Source: Candidatus Companilactobacillus pullicola (GTDB taxonomy: Bacteria; Bacillota; Bacilli; Lactobacillales; Lactobacillaceae). From it: 63,245 nt of DNA. Numbering within the stretch: position 1 is the first letter of the stretch; each line of letters starts with the position of its first letter. The notes under the pieces are model-generated. The model saw nothing but the letters and a program-made list of their open reading frames with translations, did not search any database and was not told where the DNA came from. The translations under genes were made by a program, and so were the position numbers. Below, piece after piece: positions 8,722 through 17,244 of this stretch. Where the stretch lies: NCBI GenBank assembly GCA_019116025.1, contig DXCM01000073.1:1-63245 (forward strand). The letters are read 5' to 3'.

Positions 8722-10119
8722 ATGTCTATAGATTGGGAAAAAGAAGTTTCACATCGTTCAGACGAATTAATTAACGATCTTTCTGAATTAGTAAGTATTG
8801 ATAGTTCAAGAGATGTCGAACACAAAACTAGTGATTTTCCATTAGGACCTGGACCAGCCAAAGCCCTTCAAACATTTTTGCATTTTGCAGACCGTGATGG
8901 TTTCGAAACTAAGAATGTTGATAACTTAGCTGGAAGAATTGAATTTGGTGACGGCGATGACGCTATCGCCATCTTGGGACACGTTGATGTTGTTCCCGAA
9001 GGCCCAGGTTGGGATACAGATCCATTTGAACCCGTTATTAAGGATGGAAACTTTTATGCACGTGGTGCTAGTGACGATAAGGGACCTAGTCTTGCTTCCT
9101 ACTATGCAATGAAGATCATTAAGGAACTAAAGCTTCCAACTTCTAAGAAAGTGCAATTAATTTTGGGAACTGACGAAGAGAGCGAATGGGTTGGCATCAA
9201 CCATTACATGGAAAAAGAAACTCTTCCAGAAACAGGCTTTTCTCCTGACGCTGAATTTCCAGCTATCAATGGTGAAAAAGGTATCGTTTCCTTTAGAGTT
9301 AACTTCCCTACTCCAGAAATTGGATTAGTTAAGAGTTTCAATGCCGGTATCAGACCTAATATGGTACCTCAAAATGCCGAAGCAGAATTAGATTTAAATT
9401 TAGCTAAAGCTGAAGATTTAAAAGCAAGTTTAAATAATTTCTTAGCTGAGAATACTGAAGTCAAAGGCAACACAACTACTGAAGATGACACTATCAAGGT
9501 TCAAATTATCGGTAAAGGTGCGCATGCCATGGAACCATTCAATGGTATTAACGCCGCTACTTATTTAGCTAAATTCTTAACTACTTTGAATTTGAATGAT
9601 AGCGAAAAATCATATTTCTCATTTATTGCTAATGACTTGCATCTTGATTTTGCAGGTAAACATTTAGGAATTGCTAACACAGACGATGTTATGGGCGATT
9701 TGACACTTTCACCTAACATCTACGAGTACGATCAAACTAAAGCTAACATTTTGTTAAACATCCGTTATCCTAAGGGTGACAATGGTGACACTTTGACTGA
9801 AAAGATCAATCAACACTTACCAGAAAATGTTACAGCCGTAATCGAAGGACACAATCAATTGCCTCACTTTATTGATGCAGATGATCCTTTGGTTCAAGAC
9901 TTAGTTGGTGCCTACCGTGATCACACTGATGATCAAACGGAACCATTCACTGTCGGCGGTGGTACTTACGGTCGTATCTTGAAACATGGAATTGCCTTTG
10001 GTGCAATGTTCCCTGGCGACGAAAATGTTATGCATCAACCTAATGAATATATTAATATTGATAAATTATTAAAAGCCACTGCAATCTATGCAGACGCTAT
10101 CTACCGCTTGATTAAGTAA
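8722..10119 (+). CDS. pepV: Dipeptidase PepV
   Basis: A 465-residue M20 metallopeptidase that cleaves dipeptides with a free N-terminus in the cytosol. Zinc ligands and catalytic motifs are visible: ILGHVDVVPEGPGWDTDPF, ARGASDDKGPSLA, GTDEESEW (the catalytic Glu and a ligand), SPDAEFP, and the late PGDENVMHQPNEYI carrying the last His. The lid-domain insertion typical of PepV lies between the two parts. The SD GTGGAGG precedes the ATG. A strong terminator follows directly, so it is probably a single-gene transcript. Confidence 0.95.
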   Translation: MSIDWEKEVSHRSDELINDLSELVSIDSSRDVEHKTSDFPLGPGPAKALQTFLHFADRDGFETKNVDNLAGRIEFGDGDDAIAILGHVDVVPEGPGWDTDPFEPVIKDGNFYARGASDDKGPSLASYYAMKIIKELKLPTSKKVQLILGTDEESEWVGINHYMEKETLPETGFSPDAEFPAINGEKGIVSFRVNFPTPEIGLVKSFNAGIRPNMVPQNAEAELDLNLAKAEDLKASLNNFLAENTEVKGNTTTEDDTIKVQIIGKGAHAMEPFNGINAATYLAKFLTTLNLNDSEKSYFSFIANDLHLDFAGKHLGIANTDDVMGDLTLSPNIYEYDQTKANILLNIRYPKGDNGDTLTEKINQHLPENVTAVIEGHNQLPHFIDADDPLVQDLVGAYRDHTDDQTEPFTVGGGTYGRILKHGIAFGAMFPGDENVMHQPNEYINIDKLLKATAIYADAIYRLIK

Positions 10120-10122
10120 CTT

Positions 10123-10165
10123 AAAAAAAGTTCCGTAGAAATTCTTTTCTATGGAACTTTTTTTG
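10123..10165 (+). terminator. Terminator after pepV
   Basis: The hairpin AGTTCCGTAGAA / TTCTATGGAACT is followed by a T7 run. Confidence 0.88.
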
Positions 10166-10191
10166 TTTTTACACTTCTAAATCAATTTTAT

Positions 10192-10197
10192 TATATA
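10192..10197 (+). promoter_or_regulatory. Possible -10 element of the PBP1A gene
   Basis: TATAAT lies about 40 bp before the start codon. No good TTGACA is found at the expected distance; only a weak TTTACA-like sequence lies further up. The assignment is tentative. Confidence 0.4.
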
Positions 10198-10235
10198 ATT
10201 ACGGTATGTAACTTTTTAAGGGAGCTTATTTAAAA

Positions 10236-13001
10236 GTGAAAAATTTATGGAATAGCATTGTCAATTGGTTCAAAAGTATTAAGAGCTGGTCGGATTTTGC
10301 TAACAAAGCTAATCTTACAATAGAGATCATTAGAAGAATCGTTCTCTATTCTATCGCTGGTCTATTTATTATTTTAAGTTTAGCAGTAGGTCTTGGAATG
10401 GGATATGTTTCTGCGCTGACAAATCAAGTTAGCGTTCCCACAAAAACCGAGATGAGAACTGAACTTCAAGATGTAAATAACTCAGCTACTTTATACTTTG
10501 CCGATGGTCAAAAAATCGAAAGTCTTCAAAAAGACCTCGAGGGTACAAAAATTTCAATCGATGAGATGTCACCTTATTTAAAGAAAGCTATCGTCTCAAC
10601 TGAAGATAGTGATTTCTATCGTCATAAAGGTGTCGTTCCTAAGTCTATCTTTAGAGCTATTATTTCTGACATTACCGGCATCGGTGCACAAACTGGTGGA
10701 TCTACTTTGACCCAGCAAACAGTTAAAATGCAAATGTTGTCATCAGAAACGACTTGGAAACGTAAAGCGGTCGAAATCTTTTTGGCTATGCGTGTCGATA
10801 AGTATTTCTCTAAGGATGAAATCCTCGCAGATTACTTAAATGCCGCTACCTTTGGTCGTAATAATAAAGGACAAAATATTCAAGGTGTCCAAGCTGCTGC
10901 TCAAGGTCTCTTTGGCAAGAATGCTAAGGACTTGAATTTAGCTGAATCAGCTTTTATCGCTGGTTTGCCTCAAAGTCCTTCGATTTACACACCTTATGAT
11001 GAACGTGGCCGTATTAAAGATAATATAAGTCTTGGTTTGAAACGTAAGAATATTGTTCTATATCGTATGTATCGTGATAATCAAATTTCTGAATCCCAAT
11101 ATAATGAGGCCAAGAAATTTGATTTGAAGAGTGATTTCCAAGCACCTGCTAAAGCAGATAGTCAAAGTATCAAATATGGTTACTTGTACAATACCTTAAC
11201 TTCTCAAGCTAGAACAATTTTAATCAAACGTTTGGCTAAGAATGATGGTATCAAGTATAAGGACTTGGTCAAAGATAAAAATCTTTATGAAAGATACTGG
11301 ACCCAGGCTGATACCGAATTACATAATAAGAATTACAAGATTCACAGTACTATCAACAAGAGTTTATATGTAGCGATGAACAAGCAAGCCCAAGCATACA
11401 AGAGTAACTTGGGAACAACTCATACTGATAACGCTACTGATCCTAATACTGGTAAGAGTATCAAGGTTTCTGAACCAGTTCAAAATGGTTCTGTTCTATT
11501 GGATAATAAGACTGGTCAAGTCTTGGCATTCGTCGGTGGTGTCAATTTCAAGAAATCTCAAAACAACCACGCCTTTGATACTAAGCGATCACCTGGTTCA
11601 TCTATTAAACCGTTGATTACTTTTGCCCCAGCCATTGAGAATGGTTTGATTGGTTCACAATCAATGTTGGCTGACTTCAAGACAAGTTTCAAGAAGTACT
11701 CTCCAACTGATTACGGTGAAACTATTCAAAATCGTTTTATCTCTGCTCGTGAAACACTGGAAGAATCATACAATATTCCTTCAGTTAACCTTTACAACTA
11801 CATCAGACAACACGGCGTTGATTCTGAAAAGTATATGTCGAAGATGGGCATCGATCTTTCCGATAAAGAATATCAACAATTGGGTATTACTTTAGGTGGT
11901 ACAGCTTCTGGTGTGACAGTACTTCAACAAGCTAGTGCTTTCTCTACTTTTGCTAATAAGGGTGTCCATGTTGATCCTTATGTTGTTTCTGAAGTTACTG
12001 ATCCATCCGGTACCGATATTTATAAACATAAAGATTCCCGTACCCGTGTCTTCAGTAAACAAACTTCATACATTATCAAGAACATGCTTCACGGTGTTGT
12101 AACTAAAGGTACTGCTTCTGCCCTTTCATATGAGGCAAACTTCAGTACTAAGAACCTCTTTGGTAAAACTGGTACATCAAATGATTATCGTGATAACTGG
12201 TTTATCGGTAGTACCGATGGTATGACCTTAGCTTCTTGGATTGGTTATGATAACTTCTATGGTAACAATTACAACCTATCAAGTAATTCTACTGATCTTA
12301 ACCAGGAACTCTGGGCGAATATGGCAAATGCCATTTACAAACAAGATCAAAGTGTCTTGAACGTTCATACCGCCTTTACTAAACCAAGTGGAGTCGAATC
12401 CTACAAGGTTGATAAAGAGACAGGTACTAACGTTGGTACGATTGGTTATAATGGTGTCACATCTAAAGTTGACCAACATACAACTACCTCGCTTTATTAC
12501 AAAGGTAGTCCTCGTGACATGTCTTACAACAATTTTGCTATTGGTGGTAAAGCCAAGAATTACAAATTATTCTGGGATAACTACTTTGGACGCAGCAACG
12601 GTTACGGCACTGTAAAGCAACTCGGTGATGACAGTAAGTCAGCTAGTGAGTTAGCCTCAGAAAACGGCAGCGGTCGTACTTCTGGTTTCAGTAATAGCAC
12701 AAATAGTAATGATTCATCACAAGTAATCACTAATAACAATTCTTCATCTAATACGGCCTCAACTGAATCGACAGCTAGATCAAATGTTTCTAACAGCAAT
12801 TCAGACACAGGTACCGGTTCAGGCTCTGGTTCTGGAACAGGGTCAGGTTCTGGCTCTGGCAACAGTTCAAGTGAAGAGAACACATCTACAGGTGGTTCTA
12901 CTTCAGGTTCCAATGAACAAACCGGTGGCGAAACTGGTGGCGGTAACTCCTCTTCAGCAGGTACTGACACAGGTTCAACTACCCCAGCAACAGGTGAATA
13001 A
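10236..13001 (+). CDS. pbp1A: Bifunctional penicillin-binding protein 1A (transglycosylase/transpeptidase)
   Basis: A 921-residue class A PBP starting at GTG 10236. There is a short cytoplasmic N-terminus and one membrane helix near residues 33-60. The GT51 glycosyltransferase domain contains EDSDFYRHKG and GGSTLTQQTVKMQ. The transpeptidase domain has SPGSSIKP (catalytic Ser), SYN and KTGTS. It polymerises lipid II and cross-links peptidoglycan outside the membrane. The last 120 or so residues are low complexity, rich in Ser, Gly, Thr and Asn with a GSGSGTGSGSGSG run, as in several lactobacillar PBP1A proteins, and could thread the wall. It is flanked by terminators. Confidence 0.95.
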   Translation: MKNLWNSIVNWFKSIKSWSDFANKANLTIEIIRRIVLYSIAGLFIILSLAVGLGMGYVSALTNQVSVPTKTEMRTELQDVNNSATLYFADGQKIESLQKDLEGTKISIDEMSPYLKKAIVSTEDSDFYRHKGVVPKSIFRAIISDITGIGAQTGGSTLTQQTVKMQMLSSETTWKRKAVEIFLAMRVDKYFSKDEILADYLNAATFGRNNKGQNIQGVQAAAQGLFGKNAKDLNLAESAFIAGLPQSPSIYTPYDERGRIKDNISLGLKRKNIVLYRMYRDNQISESQYNEAKKFDLKSDFQAPAKADSQSIKYGYLYNTLTSQARTILIKRLAKNDGIKYKDLVKDKNLYERYWTQADTELHNKNYKIHSTINKSLYVAMNKQAQAYKSNLGTTHTDNATDPNTGKSIKVSEPVQNGSVLLDNKTGQVLAFVGGVNFKKSQNNHAFDTKRSPGSSIKPLITFAPAIENGLIGSQSMLADFKTSFKKYSPTDYGETIQNRFISARETLEESYNIPSVNLYNYIRQHGVDSEKYMSKMGIDLSDKEYQQLGITLGGTASGVTVLQQASAFSTFANKGVHVDPYVVSEVTDPSGTDIYKHKDSRTRVFSKQTSYIIKNMLHGVVTKGTASALSYEANFSTKNLFGKTGTSNDYRDNWFIGSTDGMTLASWIGYDNFYGNNYNLSSNSTDLNQELWANMANAIYKQDQSVLNVHTAFTKPSGVESYKVDKETGTNVGTIGYNGVTSKVDQHTTTSLYYKGSPRDMSYNNFAIGGKAKNYKLFWDNYFGRSNGYGTVKQLGDDSKSASELASENGSGRTSGFSNSTNSNDSSQVITNNNSSSNTASTESTARSNVSNSNSDTGTGSGSGSGTGSGSGSGNSSSEENTSTGGSTSGSNEQTGGETGGGNSSSAGTDTGSTTPATGE

Positions 13002-13013
13002 TTAATATTCTTA

Positions 13014-13064
13014 GAAAAAGAGCGTTCATATTGACCATGTGGTTGATATGAGCGCCCTTTTTGT
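13014..13064 (+). terminator. Terminator after the PBP1A gene
   Basis: The hairpin AGCGTTCATAT / ATATGAGCGC has an A run before and CCTTTTTGTTT after. Confidence 0.85.
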
Positions 13065-13096
13065 TTGGAAATATACTTCTAATATAGTGTAAATTT

Positions 13097-13268
13097 GCCG
13101 TCCTCCACAAAAATCGGGAATGCTGTTGGAACGCTATGGACACGACTTGGAGCTAATAATTTCGTTCTTCGCACGAAATCATTAGCTCCAAGATCGGTCT
13201 TATTGTAATCGGCATAGCCGATAACAATAATTTCATAGCTGAACGCATTCCCAATTTTTGCTCCGGAC
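13097..13268 (-). repeat. Structured repeat element, A class, copy 2
   Basis: A 172-bp element. The module reads on the minus strand. Hairpin 2 is especially long here: CTTGGAGCTAAT and ATTTCGT pair with ACGAAAT and ATTAGCTCCAAG. Hairpin 1 is TTGTTATCGGC/GCCGATTACAA. The one unpaired base in the closing stem is C-A on the plus strand and therefore G-U on the minus strand, which agrees with the proposed module strand. It forms the left half of the composite 13097-13653. Confidence 0.9.
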
Positions 13269-13481
13269 TAAAGAGTCCTTCGATTACTTTATTCGAGATG
13301 AATTATTTAATCCAGTATCCTTTCTATTCAAAAATCATTTTACCCAAGCTTTTTTAAGGACTAATAAATTAAAAATTCAAGTACATCCATTTATAGTCCT
13401 TATCTAATGTCTGATTGCAATAGAACTATGAACTATCCAAACACCACAAATTTGACCAACAATAATAAACCCAGAAATCTA

Positions 13482-13653
13482 GTCGGTAGTAGAAAATCTG
13501 TGGACCCTCAGTGGCGAAGTTCTACTTAGCTTGCGAAGCAAGGTTAGTAGAAGACCGGACTTGAAGATCCATGATTTTTCGCGAAGTGAAAAATTATTAG
13601 CTTCAAGCCGCGTCCGCTACGTTCCAGCGGTCCACAGATTTTCTACTACCGAC
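13482..13653 (+). repeat. Structured repeat element, B class, copy 2
   Basis: A 172-bp element with perfect 23-bp inverted ends (13482-13504 with 13631-13653). The inner helix is GTGGCG/CGCTAC where other B copies have GTGGTG/CACCAC, and the hairpin 2 tip is TTCGC/GTGAA where others have TGCAC/GTGTA. These are compensatory differences. It is followed by GG-TATCA, close to the composite end motif GACGGCA. Confidence 0.9.
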
Positions 13654-13755
13654 GGTATCATAATAACTATTTCGTTAACTTATAACTCCTACTCATTCCT
13701 TATATGAAAATTATGATAGAATTAGTTTCGTTACTTTAGATCTAAGGAGAAAAAT

Positions 13756-14058
13756 ATGTACTTCAGTCCTGAATTCTTACAAAATACTTTATATATAGTT
13801 GCTGCTATTTTGATTCTGTTCATCCTAATCGTGGTTGGATATAAATTTAAACACAATATTAAAATATGGGATAAATCATTAACCTTGGCTATGATTGTCC
13901 TAGCTAACACGCTTTATTCCATTTTATCTGGATTCTTCGATATGCCCTATGAACTAAGTTCTATCATTACAGGTGGTCTTTCATTGGTCGCCTTCGGATA
14001 TATCGTCGTTATTATCTGGGATTTATACAAACAGAAGAAAACAATCAAAAACAAGTAA
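13756..14058 (+). CDS. Small hypothetical membrane protein, 100 aa
   Basis: I do not recognise the family. There are three or so hydrophobic segments (about residues 10-28, 42-58 and 68-90) and a positively charged C-terminus KKTIKNK, so an integral membrane protein with a cytoplasmic tail is likely. A strong SD AAGGAG lies seven bases before the ATG. It is a single-gene transcript with its own terminator, downstream of a composite repeat. Confidence 0.65.
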   Translation: MYFSPEFLQNTLYIVAAILILFILIVVGYKFKHNIKIWDKSLTLAMIVLANTLYSILSGFFDMPYELSSIITGGLSLVAFGYIVVIIWDLYKQKKTIKNK

Positions 14059-14102
14059 AAAAGCTCTGAGAATGAAATAACTTCATTCTCAGAGCTTTTT
14101 AT
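14056..14102. terminator. Bidirectional terminator between the small membrane gene and ccpA
   Basis: AAGCTCTGAGAATGAA pairs with TTCATTCTCAGAGCTT, flanked by A and T runs on either side. It serves the two convergent genes. Confidence 0.92.
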
Positions 14103-14113
14103 TTACAATTTAA

Positions 14114-15115
14114 CTATTTTGTTGAGCCACGTTTTACAATGCTGTATGGCAATTTAACTGTGTTTTCATCAATTTGTTCTTGATTCATCATCTTAGTTAA
14201 CAAACGCATAGCAACGGCACCAATATCATATAATGGTTCTTCAATAGAACTCATCTTTGGACGTGTTACCTCACAAAGTATTGTATCGTTACTTGTAACA
14301 AGTTCAAAATCATCAGGGATCTTAACACCTGCTTTAACAGCTGAATTAAGAATTCCAGCAGCTAATAGATCATCTGTTACATAGGCTGCAGTGGCACCAC
14401 TACTTTGGATAGCATCCCAAATTGCTTCTCCGGCACGAACTGAATATTCAGCTTCAAATACTAAGTTAGATGAGAAGTTAAGATGTGACTTCTTCAAAGC
14501 CTTCTTATAACCATCAAGTCTGTATTTACCGTCAATAGGATTTTCTAGACTTCCACCGACATAAGCAATCTTCTTGTGACCATTTTGTGCTAATTGACTT
14601 ACAACACTAGCAACAGCGTCTGTGAAATCAATGTTTACACTGGCACTTTCATTATTTTTGTCAACTGAACCAGCCAAAACGATTGGTGTCTTTGAGTTTG
14701 CAAGGATACGCTTTAATTTCTTAGATAATTGTTTGCCCATGTAAATAAGTCCATCAACTTGTTTAGATAGCAAATTATTCAAGATTTGTTCTTCATCTCC
14801 AACAGATTCTTGTAAACTTGTTAGAATGATATTGTATTTGTACATTGAAGCAACATCATCAATACCTTTAGCCAATGAAGCGAAGTAAAGATTAGTAATA
14901 TCTGGTAAAATAACACCAATAGTTGTACTCTTCTTACTTGCTAAACCACGGGCAACCGCGTTAGGACGATAATTCAAACGATCGATTACTTCCAAAACAC
15001 GCTTTCTTGTTTCCTCTTTTACATTAGCATTACCATTTACTACACGTGAAATTGTAGCCATTGAAACATTAGCAGCTTCGGCTACGTCATAAATTGTTAC
15101 TACTTTTTTGTCCAT
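14114..15115 (-). CDS. ccpA: Catabolite control protein A, LacI-family regulator
   Basis: A 333-residue LacI/GalR regulator. The N-terminal helix-turn-helix and hinge are VTIYDVAEAANVSMATISRV and RPNAVARGLA. The periplasmic-binding-like core follows (GVILPDITNLYFASLAKGID). The length, divergence from pepQ and a cre-like site in the shared promoter identify CcpA, which with HPr-Ser-P represses or activates carbon-utilisation genes. Autoregulation through the cre-like site at 15181 is likely. Confidence 0.95.
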   Translation of the reverse strand: MDKKVVTIYDVAEAANVSMATISRVVNGNANVKEETRKRVLEVIDRLNYRPNAVARGLASKKSTTIGVILPDITNLYFASLAKGIDDVASMYKYNIILTSLQESVGDEEQILNNLLSKQVDGLIYMGKQLSKKLKRILANSKTPIVLAGSVDKNNESASVNIDFTDAVASVVSQLAQNGHKKIAYVGGSLENPIDGKYRLDGYKKALKKSHLNFSSNLVFEAEYSVRAGEAIWDAIQSSGATAAYVTDDLLAAGILNSAVKAGVKIPDDFELVTSNDTILCEVTRPKMSSIEEPLYDIGAVAMRLLTKMMNQEQIDENTVKLPYSIVKRGSTK

Positions 15116-15151
15116 CAGTACTCACTCTCTCAAACAATATTTTCATTAATT

Positions 15152-15190
15152 AACTTTAATTTATCAGAAATTTTCACAGATTGCAAGCGG
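15152..15190 (-). promoter_or_regulatory. Possible ccpA promoter
   Basis: On the minus strand TTGCAA, 17 bases, TAAATT. The -35 overlaps the cre-like sequence, which would suit autorepression. It is a moderate match only. Confidence 0.4.
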
Positions 15191-15196
15191 TTTCTA
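15181..15196 (+). promoter_or_regulatory. cre-like site between ccpA and pepQ
   Basis: TTGCAAGCGGTTTCTA fits the catabolite-responsive element consensus WTGNAANCGNWNNCA except for the last base. It lies in the shared ccpA-pepQ regulatory region, where a cre is known in several lactobacilli. Confidence 0.65.
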
Positions 15197-15287
15197 CATT
15201 ATTGGTATATGTTTTCATATTTTTTCAAAAAGAAAATGATTTTCAGTGATATACTACTATTAAATCTGAACGTAAAGGAGTATTTTC

Positions 15288-16388
15288 ATGAAGAAACAAT
15301 TATTAGATCTACAAGAATATTTGGCTCAAAACAATCTAGACATTGCATATATCTCTAACCCTAGTGATATCAACTACTTCACTGGTTTTTACAGCGACCC
15401 TGTAGAAAGAATTCTCGCACTTTTAGTTTTCCCTGACAAGGACCCATTCCTATTTGCCCCTCAACTAGAAGTTGAAGCCGCTAAGGAAGCTGGCTGGGAT
15501 AAAGATGTTTTCGGCTACTTAGATCATGAGAAACCATTCGAACTAATGGCTGGTCATATCAAGGACGTTGCCGGGACTCCTGTTAAATGGGGTATCGAAA
15601 AAGATGACCTACCTGTTCAAAAACTAGAAGCCATCAAAGGACAATTTCCTGATGCCCAATTCCCTACTAACCTTTCTCGTTATATGGAAAATGCTAAATT
15701 AATCAAGACAGCTGCTGAAATTGAAGAACTAAAGGCTGCTGGTGCTGAAGCTGATTACGCTTTTGAAGTTGCTTTTAATGCTATCAAAGAAGGCCGTACT
15801 GAACAAGAAGTTGTTGCTGAAATCGAATATGCAATGATGAGAAAAGGTGTCATGCACATGAGTTTTGATACCATCGTTCAAGCCGGTGCCAATGCTGCTA
15901 ATCCACATGGTGGCCCTGAAAAGAATCCTATCAAAAAAGATGAATTGATCCTCTTCGATTTAGGTACCGTTCACAATGGCTATATCAGTGATGCTTCACG
16001 TACTGTTGCCTTTGGTAAACCAGATGCCAAATCCCTTGATATCTATAAAGTTGATCTTGAAGCTCAATACGCTGCTATGGATGCTGCTAAACCTGGTATT
16101 ACTGCCGCTGAACTTGATAAAGTAGCTCGTGATATCATCACTAAAGCAGGCTATGGCGAATACTTCATTCATCGTCTAGGACATGGTATGGGTACTTCTG
16201 AACATGAATTCCCATCAATCATGGAAGGCAATGACATGGTTCTAAAACCTGGCATGTGCTTCTCAATTGAACCAGGAATCTATATTCCAAACGTTGCTGG
16301 TGTCAGAATTGAAGATTGTGTCTACATTACTGAAGATGGCTGCGAACCATTCACACATACAAGTAAAGAACTAAAATATATCGACTAA
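15288..16388 (+). CDS. pepQ: Xaa-Pro dipeptidase PepQ
   Basis: A 366-residue M24 metallopeptidase that cleaves Xaa-Pro dipeptides. An N-terminal creatinase-like domain (residues 1-130) is followed by the pita-bread catalytic domain. The metal ligands lie in ILFDLGTVHNGYISDASRT (two Asp), HRLGHGMG (His), FSIEPGIYIP (Glu) and RIEDCVYI (Glu). The start has an AAAGGAG SD. It diverges from ccpA, the classical lactobacillar arrangement. Confidence 0.95.
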   Translation: MKKQLLDLQEYLAQNNLDIAYISNPSDINYFTGFYSDPVERILALLVFPDKDPFLFAPQLEVEAAKEAGWDKDVFGYLDHEKPFELMAGHIKDVAGTPVKWGIEKDDLPVQKLEAIKGQFPDAQFPTNLSRYMENAKLIKTAAEIEELKAAGAEADYAFEVAFNAIKEGRTEQEVVAEIEYAMMRKGVMHMSFDTIVQAGANAANPHGGPEKNPIKKDELILFDLGTVHNGYISDASRTVAFGKPDAKSLDIYKVDLEAQYAAMDAAKPGITAAELDKVARDIITKAGYGEYFIHRLGHGMGTSEHEFPSIMEGNDMVLKPGMCFSIEPGIYIPNVAGVRIEDCVYITEDGCEPFTHTSKELKYID

Positions 16389-16393
16389 TACAA

Positions 16394-16441
16394 CAAAAAG
16401 GATTTGATGAAACCAATCGGTTTTATCAAATCCTTTTTTTA
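16394..16441 (+). terminator. Terminator after pepQ
   Basis: AAAAGGATTTGATGAAACC pairs with GGTTTTATCAAATCCTTTT, followed by a T run. It may also serve the convergent YtxH gene. Confidence 0.9.
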
Positions 16442-16468
16442 TGTTTAATTTAATTTTAAAGTTCTATA

Positions 16469-16765
16469 TTATTCTTCGTCGTTAAGATCATCTTCATTAA
16501 AAACAATATTAGATGTATCTTCGTCATCTTTAATCTTATCAACTGTTTCTGCCATATGATCTTTTAGGGCATCTGTTTTTTCGTTGAAGGCATTTACTAA
16601 ATCACCATTAGTATTTAGACCAACGCCACCATTATTGAAATCGCCACGAATAGTCTTAATGTTTTCAATTAACTTTTGTCCTGATTCACTAGTTAAATAC
16701 TTAGAAGCCAAATATCCTGATGCACAGCCTAGAATTAGGCCAATAACAAAATGATTATTTTTCAT
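16469..16765 (-). CDS. YtxH-like small membrane-anchored protein
   Basis: About 98 residues from the ATG at 16765 (MKNNHFVIGLILGCASGYLA). A single N-terminal glycine-rich membrane helix is followed by a helical, acidic tail ending in DDLNDEE, the YtxH/gas-vesicle-like pattern. An earlier in-frame ATG at 16792 would overlap the DUF948 gene; the internal start with its GAGAGA SD avoids this. It is paired with the DUF948 gene just upstream, as in Bacillus ytxG-ytxH, and is often linked to cell-envelope stress. The precise role is unknown. Confidence 0.7.
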   Translation of the reverse strand: MKNNHFVIGLILGCASGYLASKYLTSESGQKLIENIKTIRGDFNNGGVGLNTNGDLVNAFNEKTDALKDHMAETVDKIKDDEDTSNIVFNEDDLNDEE

Positions 16766-16767
16766 GA

Positions 16768-17178
16768 CTAATCTCTCTTCTTTCTTGGCCATACTTTAGT
16801 AGCGGTCTTAAAGATTGTAGCTACGTTGCCTAATGTTAGTAAGTTTTGAAGGCTAAAACCTGAATTGTGATTCTCTGAAGTTGCGGCTGCACTCTTCTTA
16901 CCTAGGTTCTCCACTGTATCAAAAAGTGGATTTAACTTACTAGACTTACTGTTAACATCATCCATCAAAGTATTTGTCTTATCGACAAGTTTTGTACTTT
17001 GATCCATAATCTGGTCTGTATTCTTAGATAGAATCTCCACCATCTTAGTAGTTTCTTTCATTGTTTCTTGCAACTCTTGAAGCAATTTAGCAGTTTGTAC
17101 TAGTGTTCTGGCTAAATATACAACCAACACTACAAATGCGACTGCAGCAATTAATCCTGCAATTTGTCCACCAGTCAT
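16768..17178 (-). CDS. DUF948-containing membrane protein (YtxG-like)
   Basis: 136 residues. An N-terminal membrane helix (IAGLIAAVAFVVLVVYLA) is followed by a long amphipathic coiled-coil region (about residues 25-90) with the pattern ETMKETTKMVEILSKNTDQI, typical of DUF948. The basic C-terminus ends WPRKKRD. It is co-transcribed with the YtxH gene. The function is unknown; a general-stress association is known for the Bacillus pair. Confidence 0.8.
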   Translation of the reverse strand: MTGGQIAGLIAAVAFVVLVVYLARTLVQTAKLLQELQETMKETTKMVEILSKNTDQIMDQSTKLVDKTNTLMDDVNSKSSKLNPLFDTVENLGKKSAAATSENHNSGFSLQNLLTLGNVATIFKTATKVWPRKKRD

Positions 17179-17244
17179 AATATTACCCTCCTGTATTTTA
17201 ATAGCACTTTCATACTAGCATTATAACAATTTTAGGGCAATTAA

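Larger units (their letters stand above)
13065..13755. other. 690-bp intergenic region carrying a composite repeat
   Basis: It contains an A-class element (13097-13268), a 213-bp AT-rich spacer and a B-class element (13482-13653), followed by about 100 bp with the promoter region of the next gene. No protein gene is supported. Confidence 0.8.

Noticed and set aside
12602..12970. Long minus-strand frame rich in Pro/Glu/Leu opposite the PBP1A tail
   Set aside because: It is the antisense shadow of Ser/Gly/Thr repeats. No SD or independent promoter.
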